This document shows, in pieces, positions 8,901 to 12,094 of a DNA stretch of 12,094 bases. The position numbers and the translations under genes were made by a program. This DNA comes from Propionibacteriaceae bacterium. Its GTDB lineage: Bacteria; Actinomycetota; Actinomycetes; Propionibacteriales; Propionibacteriaceae. The stretch spans positions 1 to 12,094 of the forward strand of contig JAGQUI010000038.1 in assembly GCA_020438595.1 (NCBI GenBank), given 5' to 3'. Numbering within the stretch: position 1 is the stretch's first letter; the number at the start of each line of letters is the position of its first letter. The notes under the pieces are model-generated. The model was not told the DNA's origin. It saw nothing but the letters and a program-made list of their open reading frames with translations, and searched no databases.

Positions 8901-11525
8901 CGAGGCGAAGGAGGCCACCGCTGCGGTGTTGTCGAACACGGTGCTCACGCTGACGTCGGCGGGGACCGCCATGGTGTACGTGAGCTTCCCGTACGCCTGC
9001 GGCGCGAGGCTGAACGAGGCGTCGAGCTGCCAGCGGATCACGCTGGAGGTCGTGTCGCCGCTGCTCAGGCCGGGACGTCCGGGCGCGCCGGCGTCGTAGC
9101 ACGTGCCGGCGTTACTGACCGCGGTGATCGCGGAGCAGGTGATGCCCGCGGGGAGCACGTCCCAAACGTCCGGGGAGCTGATTGCGTCCGCGTTCACGTC
9201 ACCGGACTGGGCCAGGTTCTGCAGGTCGAGCCGGAACGTGACCGCGTCACCGGCCCGAACCGTGGTGCCGTCCACGTTGCCGGGCGTCGACCCGCCGTCC
9301 ACGACCGTGGAGTTCACTGCTTGCACGCCCTTGGTGAGGCCGATCGGCGGTGGCGGCCCTATCGGTATCGTTACCGAATCGCGCAGCGAATCGCTCCGGC
9401 CGTCGGTGCTGGTGTAGCGGAACTTCGCCAGGTTGTCCTTGTCCAGGGCTTTCGGGCTGGTCGTCGACTCGAGTGGGGCCGGCTCGTCCACGATCCCCGA
9501 GACGACGACACGGAACACCGTCCCCCGTGCGACGGTCAGCGGCGAACCCGAGCCGAGTGTCCAGGTGACGTAGCGGTCAGGGCTACCCGGGAAGCTGGAT
9601 GCGATCAGGCTCCCGGGGGAGACCTCGTGGGAGCTCTCGTAACGGATGTTGGCCGGCAGGAAGTCGGTGAGCAGCGCGTTCCGGGTGTCCGCACCGGCGG
9701 GGAAACGCACCTCGAGCAGGAAGCAGACCCGATCCCCCTCGGTGAACGCGTCCTCCGGCCCCGCGACCGCGGCGGTGTAGTCGTTCACGTCGTCCGAGCA
9801 CTGCATCGGGGTGGCGTTCTTCATCCGTAGCTTCGTCAGCTGGGGGGCATTGGCGGTGATCGTGGCGTGGGACTCGTCGGAGACCGCCACGGTGCCGGTG
9901 TCGGGTGAGTCGGTGTCGGTGCGCGGCTCGCTGGTGCCGGTGATCGCGGCATCGTTGGTGAAGGTGTCGCTGGCAGAGGTGGGACCCGAGGCGCCGTAGG
10001 TCTCCCGCATCAGCGCCTGGTAGGTGATCTCCAGGTGACCGTTGTGGGCGAGCGCTGTTGCGTCCGGGGTGAAGGTGACGCTGAACGAACCGTCCGCGTT
10101 CTCGGTGACGTCCGTGATTGTCGCGTTGGTGGGCCCGTGCCCGGCACGTCCTGCGCACTCCGCGAGGGATGTCCAGTTCGTGGCGTCGTCGATCGGGCAC
10201 AGGCCGTCGGGGATTCGGTCGGTGACCACCAGGTCGCTGAGGTCGACGTACTCACTGGTATCGATGCTGAGGGTGTAGGTGGCCAGCTCGCCCTGGGTGA
10301 ACGTCGTCGGCGTCACTGACTTGACCAGCCGCAGGTCCTCCGCAGTCACCGAGTGGGACGCCGAGTCCTCGACCGGTGCTCCCTCGAAGGCTCCACTCAC
10401 CGTGGCCTCGTTGCGCAGTCCGATCTCGGTCGCGGTTTCGCGGGTGGATGCCCCGTTGTTGTTGTCGAGGTTCGCCGCCTGGTCGCCGGAGGACGCGCTC
10501 GGCTCGGTGCCCGACCAGGTCGTGGTGTTGGCGCGCTGCGGGATCCCCGCTGCGTAGTGGATCGTGTGGGTGGCGCCGGCGGCCAGGTCGCTCAGGTGCC
10601 AGACCACCTTCGTGTAGACGCCGGCCGGCTGCCCGGGCGGGTTCTCGACGGTCTCGACACTGTCCGGCTGGTCACACCCGGAGACGGCGGCGACCGTGTT
10701 CGAGGCGCCCGGATACTCCGGCGTGGTGCTGTTGAACGTCCCGCCGCCACAGCCGAGGAACTCCAGCCCCGCGGGCAGATAGTCGGTGACCACCAGGGAC
10801 GACGTCGCTCCAACCCCGTTGTTGGTCACGGTGAGCCCGTACACCGTCTGATGGTCGTTCACTCCGCGCAGCAACTCGTTCTCCGGCGAGCCCTCCGACT
10901 TCGTCAGCCGGATCGCCGTGACCCTTGTCGTGTCCGCATCCGAACTGCTGACCACCTCGGTGCCGGGCAGCGGCTGCCCCTGACTGTCGAACTCGGGGAC
11001 CTCCCGTGGATCGGAACTACTGAACGCACTGCCAGTGTTCGTCACCGACGAACCGATCGGGTACACATCCGGATCAACGCTGGCCCGGAAGGTCAGGGTA
11101 CGAGTCGCGCCGGGAGTCAGATCAGACACGTTCGACCAGACGAGCACCTGATGGGTCACCGGCGGCGTGGTCGTGGCGTCGTCGGTGATCGTGATCACCT
11201 GCGGCTCGCCGTAGTTGGTCGGGGAGGTGGAGCCGGCCACATACCTCACTCCCACCGGCAACACGTCGGAGTAGGACAGGTTGTACTGCTCCACTCCGCT
11301 CCCGGAGGGATTCGTCGCAGCGAGGCGGTACTCGACCTGCCCGCCCAGAAGCACCGGACCCGAGGACGCCTTGTCCAGCGAGATCGTGCCCGCGGCGGCA
11401 GCCGGCGTCGGCGCCGCGACCACCACGCCCGTGAAAGCCAGGGCGAGCACGCACACCAGCCTCAGCAGCCGCGCACTCCTGCTGCGGGCAGCACGCGAAG
11501 ACGAGGGGGAACCGAGGGTGCGCAT
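2934..11525 (-). CDS. Giant wall-anchored DUF11-repeat surface protein
   Basis: This 2863-residue protein should be exported and attached to the cell wall as a long surface stalk or adhesin. Residues 1-45 are a signal peptide: a basic region, the core LVCVLALAFTGVVVA, and cleavage near PAAAA-G. Nineteen DUF11/B_ant_repeat-type beta modules follow, starting near residues 47, 205, 398, 561, 728, 922, 1084, 1235, 1391, 1535, 1690, 1820, 1946, 2072, 2198, 2324, 2464, 2590 and 2716. Each has a Lys in an LTK/ITK-like strand, an Asp before LP, and an Asn in an NTATV-like strand. Nine C-terminal modules carry a cysteine pair, mostly of the GWTC...VTC type. The C terminus is LAYTG (residues 2832-2836), a glycine- and leucine-rich membrane segment and RTRRRA: a sortase signal of the LAXTG class E type. 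No sortase gene is in the window. ATG 11525 has GGAG five bases upstream and gives a normal signal peptide; TTG 11561 (GAGGA six bases upstream) would add 12 residues. The ligand is unknown. The frame is unbroken, so the gene appears intact. Confidence 0.93.
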   Translation of the reverse strand: MRTLGSPSSSRAARSRSARLLRLVCVLALAFTGVVVAAPTPAAAAGTISLDKASSGPVLLGGQVEYRLAATNPSGSGVEQYNLSYSDVLPVGVRYVAGSTSPTNYGEPQVITITDDATTTPPVTHQVLVWSNVSDLTPGATRTLTFRASVDPDVYPIGSSVTNTGSAFSSSDPREVPEFDSQGQPLPGTEVVSSSDADTTRVTAIRLTKSEGSPENELLRGVNDHQTVYGLTVTNNGVGATSSLVVTDYLPAGLEFLGCGGGTFNSTTPEYPGASNTVAAVSGCDQPDSVETVENPPGQPAGVYTKVVWHLSDLAAGATHTIHYAAGIPQRANTTTWSGTEPSASSGDQAANLDNNNGASTRETATEIGLRNEATVSGAFEGAPVEDSASHSVTAEDLRLVKSVTPTTFTQGELATYTLSIDTSEYVDLSDLVVTDRIPDGLCPIDDATNWTSLAECAGRAGHGPTNATITDVTENADGSFSVTFTPDATALAHNGHLEITYQALMRETYGASGPTSASDTFTNDAAITGTSEPRTDTDSPDTGTVAVSDESHATITANAPQLTKLRMKNATPMQCSDDVNDYTAAVAGPEDAFTEGDRVCFLLEVRFPAGADTRNALLTDFLPANIRYESSHEVSPGSLIASSFPGSPDRYVTWTLGSGSPLTVARGTVFRVVVSGIVDEPAPLESTTSPKALDKDNLAKFRYTSTDGRSDSLRDSVTIPIGPPPPIGLTKGVQAVNSTVVDGGSTPGNVDGTTVRAGDAVTFRLDLQNLAQSGDVNADAISSPDVWDVLPAGITCSAITAVSNAGTCYDAGAPGRPGLSSGDTTSSVIRWQLDASFSLAPQAYGKLTYTMAVPADVSVSTVFDNTAAVASFASATNIDDGGTPPAAIHNPADNISADVPATDEDVPAASDASSVVVPDAVVTKANLTDITEPGNTVAQAVVGETLTYTIGVKIPAHTSVYNGKLVDPLPTGVVFVGPATAKLSATGTSPAGDPLPSVDATHTVTLDDTTGALSFGTTYANDTDTDQLFEVTIPARIGTDGSNTHGTVRTNTATFTSDTAATGGTAITPRTASSNVTIVTPAPTLAKTVSPSSATGGDTVTYTLTASNASGRPPLHDSWVIDCLPGELGFGTFTAVPSGTSVGPVIAGDGSNGCASGYTRITWRINSLAGGTNTALVYTAVVNTVPAGGDQYTNTATLSGSTLDDGKTDPLAPDNPLEQVLVTTANATVSVAGSTITKTAAQSTLTIGQVGSFTITVTLPKNTAFYDSAVLDTLPTGMSYVTGSATTTCTNADSTICSPAVPGTELAPSGSTIGWLTSDFAPSDQVRTIRITYSATMNDVGSNNAGNNRTNTARAVWNKTNGTDPGSAGDTWDATTTNATATVRVVEPGLTIAKSVNDTTVEPGQTFGYTLTVRNNGRTTASLSPAYNYTVTDTVPTGVVVDPATISGGGTITGADANGSGGTITWGPIAGPLAVSASTSFTYSAKLAPSSTLTSATRTNTARVTHYESLASGGRTSYAPVAATRVVTPQFPHVTPTKSVATGPAYLGQPKTWTVTLTNDGGADALHTSATDTLPTNWSYDAGSATVVIAGGAANPVEPTLSTDASGHQVLTWPDLGTIPATGTNRTIVITFAAKPKDPEAISDPGVGASVAHTNTVATTAQDLTGASANASGPYNAGPATASTHIDSADVQITKTSGTAIAGQNLTYTLAVHNNGPDTAVGPFPVTDTLPSGLGTVTATGTGWTCSVSTTTVTCARTNPADTLASGATFPAITVTAAIPADTADGTTLTNSASVTSTTHDPDLSNNTDTVTDTVARSVDLGIAKHTSGTVVAGQDATYTLDVTNHGPSDSAGPITVTDDLPEATSYVSASGTGWTCSEAAGTVTCTRASGLTSGQAAPQITVVVSVPAGRTADVVNTATVDGPETDPNPNNNSATVTDPVHTSADLAIVKVHRGEFVPGSTGTYHFTVTNNGPSNAASPVRVSDQLPVELTFVSDDSSEWDCSANASNLLTCTLSGSLGVGDTSEFGITVDIDSAHTGDVTNTATVSSPTTDPNPGNNTSTDTTGVNVRVDLGITKTHSGNAVAGQNLAFTLTVTNHGESDSPGPVTVTDTLPAGMSYVSGSGSGWNCSAAGQNVTCTHTAALAAGASAPITLTVAVAPDAGPDALTNSANVSGTAPDPDPDNNTDTDTVTVTDRANVSITKSASPTSLAAGENVTFTLTVHNDGPSDADNVRISDALPTGLAYTGIDADSAVTCGDADPIDCHVASMPAGATYEIRVHATVGSGVADGTSIANTASVSTSTPGDDPDDNTDTATIQVHTEADLSLAKSHTGGASAAGEQVTFDLAVHNAGPSDAAADVVVTDTLPVGMTYVSSTGTGWTCVAATPDPSGQVVTCTLGGGSTILADTDAPALALTVQIASDVDPDTLVDGELTNTASVTSPTTDPDPDNNTDRDPVPVTTSADLAITKTHDASSVRVGDHLEFTLQVTNAGPSTARGVSVSDDLPAGLEYVSASGTGWTCTNAGQSISCDLDDPLDNGASAAPITVVVNVLASAFPGVDNTATVDTTTPDPVSANNTSTDPVSVPPQVDLGITKSHTPEPMQVGQQATYTIGVSNAGNTDDPGPITVNDALPTGLTFVSGIGDGWTCAASGQDVTCVRAAGLVVTGNTSFELVVAVGPEAYPGVTNTATVSSPAEDTNPFNNVARDPATVLPLYELVIDKNLKSISTSHADWTITVTNNGPNESPGGALVTDELPGKLRYDGWTGDGWTCVATGQLVTCTYDQAIAAGESVGFVLHTTLVDGASGTVTNSATVEGGTTDSATGTIPTDNLAYTGGIATGAGLLGLLLVGGGLLLIRTRRRA
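3048..6458 (-). repeat. Tandem 378-bp coding repeats, modules 11-19
   Basis: This is the part of the giant gene that encodes the regular C-terminal modules. Module starts, read on the minus strand, fall at 6458, 6068, 5690, 5312, 4934, 4556, 4136, 3758 and 3380. Six modules (12, 13, 14, 15, 17, 18) are exactly 378 bp; module 11 is 390 bp and module 16 is 420 bp. The units share protein pattern more than DNA sequence, so the duplication is old or has been diversified. The first ten modules (upstream of 6458) are longer, 144-194 residues, and far less alike. Confidence 0.8.
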
Positions 11526-11564
11526 CCAGTCTCCAGTCGCTGCGACGCCAAGCGCCTGCAATGG

Positions 11565-11593
11565 GTTTCCTCAGGAGGTTATCGGGCACTCTA
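11565..11593 (-). promoter_or_regulatory. Possible -10 element and leader of the giant gene
   Basis: On the minus strand TAGAGT (11593-11588) fits a TANNNT -10 element and would start transcription near 11580. The leader then holds CCTC-ct-GAGG, a four-pair palindrome whose right arm is the ribosome binding site in front of TTG 11561. The second possible start, ATG 11525, has its own GGAG. No -35 at standard spacing is visible, so the call is weak. Confidence 0.25.
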
Positions 11594-11950
11594 GCAAGCA
11601 CGCCAATCCCGGACGCGTGAACCATCAAGGATCGGTCGAGGTACACGGTCAAGATCAGCCGACAACACCAAACGCCGCGCGAGTCAAACGACGTCGTGGC
11701 GCTCGGAATCGGAGCGTCGAGCCAATGGCCTCTTGATACGCGCCAACGTCGCGGCGGAAGGCCGGTCGCCTCGTCCCCGTCCAGCCCTGGTTACGGCTCC
11801 CCCGCGGTGCCCTGAATCGCCCCGGCCCGACCAACCTGCGGAACGGTCCATATGCCGGACTACCGCCCTGCCAGGTCAACAGCTCAGGGGCAGAACGTCG
11901 AGCGAAAACCCCTTGTCAGACGCAGGTCCCGCGACACGGTCTAGATCCGC
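11594..11950. other. Gap without a gene upstream of the giant gene
   Basis: No convincing gene is seen on either strand. A 74-residue minus-strand frame at 11655-11879 is rich in Arg, Gly and Pro with no recognisable domain and looks like chance. Bases 11907-11919 (AACCCCTTGTCAG) match one arm of the tRNA-terminator hairpins with no partner arm nearby, so this may be a leftover of a former copy. Confidence 0.4.
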
Positions 11951-11951
11951 T

Positions 11952-11991
11952 GGACACGAACTGGACACAGTTTGTGTGTCCAATCTGTGTC
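11952..11991. repeat. Cluster of GGACAC motifs with a seven-pair hairpin
   Basis: GGACAC occurs at 11952-11957 and 11963-11968, and in inverted orientation as GTGTCC at 11976-11981 and GTGTC at 11987-11991. The middle two form a perfect seven-pair stem, GGACACA with TGTGTCC, around a five-base loop (11963-11981). The cluster lies 75-115 bases inside the right-hand tRNA end. Arm-type integrase sites or an operator are possible roles; neither is proven. Confidence 0.4.
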
Positions 11992-12026
11992 GAATAGCGT
12001 TTTGCACGTTTCCGGAGAGCCAAGAA

Positions 12027-12056
12027 CCCCTTGCCAGAATTGCCTCTGACAAGGGG
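12027..12056 (-). terminator. Terminator-like hairpin behind the right tRNA gene
   Basis: CCCCTTG (12027-12033) pairs with CAAGGGG (12050-12056). A C-A mismatch (12034, 12049) follows, then an inner CAGA/TCTG stem and a six-base loop. On the minus strand it lies ten bases after the tRNA 3' end and is followed by TTCTTGG. The outer stem and mismatch are the same as in the hairpin at 2696-2724 while the inner stem differs in sequence but still pairs. Confidence 0.65.
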
Positions 12057-12066
12057 TTCCACCTTG

Positions 12067-12094
12067 TAGCCCCGACGGGATTCGAACCCGCGCT
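12067..12094 (-). tRNA. Partial tRNA gene, 3' end only (isotype not readable)
   Basis: The minus strand shows the T stem GCGGG with CCCGT around the loop TTCGAAT, then the acceptor strand CGGGGCT and discriminator A complementary to 12067. CCA is not encoded. The gene continues past the window edge, so the anticodon is not visible. The acceptor strand would pair with AGCCCCG or GGCCCCG, which is seen in some actinobacterial elongator Met tRNAs, but I cannot confirm the isotype. The hairpin at 12027-12056 lies directly downstream, as expected for an intact, transcribed tRNA. Confidence 0.75.

Larger units (their letters stand above)
2731..12094. mobile_element. Possible tRNA-bounded islet carrying the giant gene
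   Basis: The two tRNA 3' ends lie in the same orientation about 9.3 kb apart and enclose only the giant surface-protein gene plus the GGACAC-type motifs near each end. Integration by a tyrosine recombinase at a tRNA 3' end leaves this arrangement: an intact tRNA at one end and a 3' fragment at the other. No integrase, excisionase or replication gene is present, so the element is either decayed, mobilised in trans, or one part of a larger island. An old tRNA duplication is the alternative. Confidence 0.35.

Noticed and set aside
3132..11594. Many long plus-strand open frames opposite the giant gene, up to about 413 residues
   Set aside because: They are antisense to a continuous 2863-residue frame with clear domains, are rich in Arg, Gly and Val, and show no domain of their own. 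They are expected from GC-rich third positions.

Overview
This looks like an accessory region of a high-GC Gram-positive chromosome, most likely an actinomycete. The pointers are strongly GC-rich third codon positions, a C-terminal LAYTG cell-wall sorting signal of the LAXTG type typical of actinobacterial class E sortases, an apparently leaderless abiE operon, and a tRNA 3' end of actinobacterial appearance. Nothing in the window fixes the genus.

Layout from left to right. Positions 1-850 hold no intact gene: a plus-strand reading at 70-592 is protein-like but broken by a frameshift at a run of five G, and a further start-less open stretch lies at 629-871. Positions 865-2273 carry a compact abiEi-abiEii (type IV toxin-antitoxin) operon with its own palindrome and -10 element, a start codon sitting on the predicted transcription start, and a 4-base gene overlap. 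A 27-residue, almost wholly hydrophobic minus-strand reading frame (2284-2367) faces the end of abiEii. Positions 2696-2758 hold a hairpin followed by a tRNA 3'-end fragment on the minus strand, then three small palindromes in a row.

Most of the window (2934-11525, minus strand) is one 2863-residue secreted, wall-anchored protein made of 19 DUF11/B_ant_repeat-type modules. Ten long, divergent modules come first, then nine shorter, regular ones, six of them exactly 126 residues. Every module keeps a Lys near its start, an Asp in the x-D-x-(L/I/V)-P strand and an Asn in its last strand, and has either no cysteine or exactly two. I read this as a stalk stabilised by intramodule isopeptide and disulfide bonds; that is inference.

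The right edge (12027-12094) repeats the hairpin plus tRNA 3'-end arrangement seen at 2696-2758, in the same orientation. The two copies enclose about 9.3 kb holding the giant gene, with GGACAC/GTGTCC motifs just inside both ends. This resembles an islet left by integration at a tRNA 3' end. No integrase is present, so the element would be decayed, non-autonomous or part of a larger island. The two tRNA ends differ by a single compensatory base pair in the T stem, which suggests one end is native and the other was imported.
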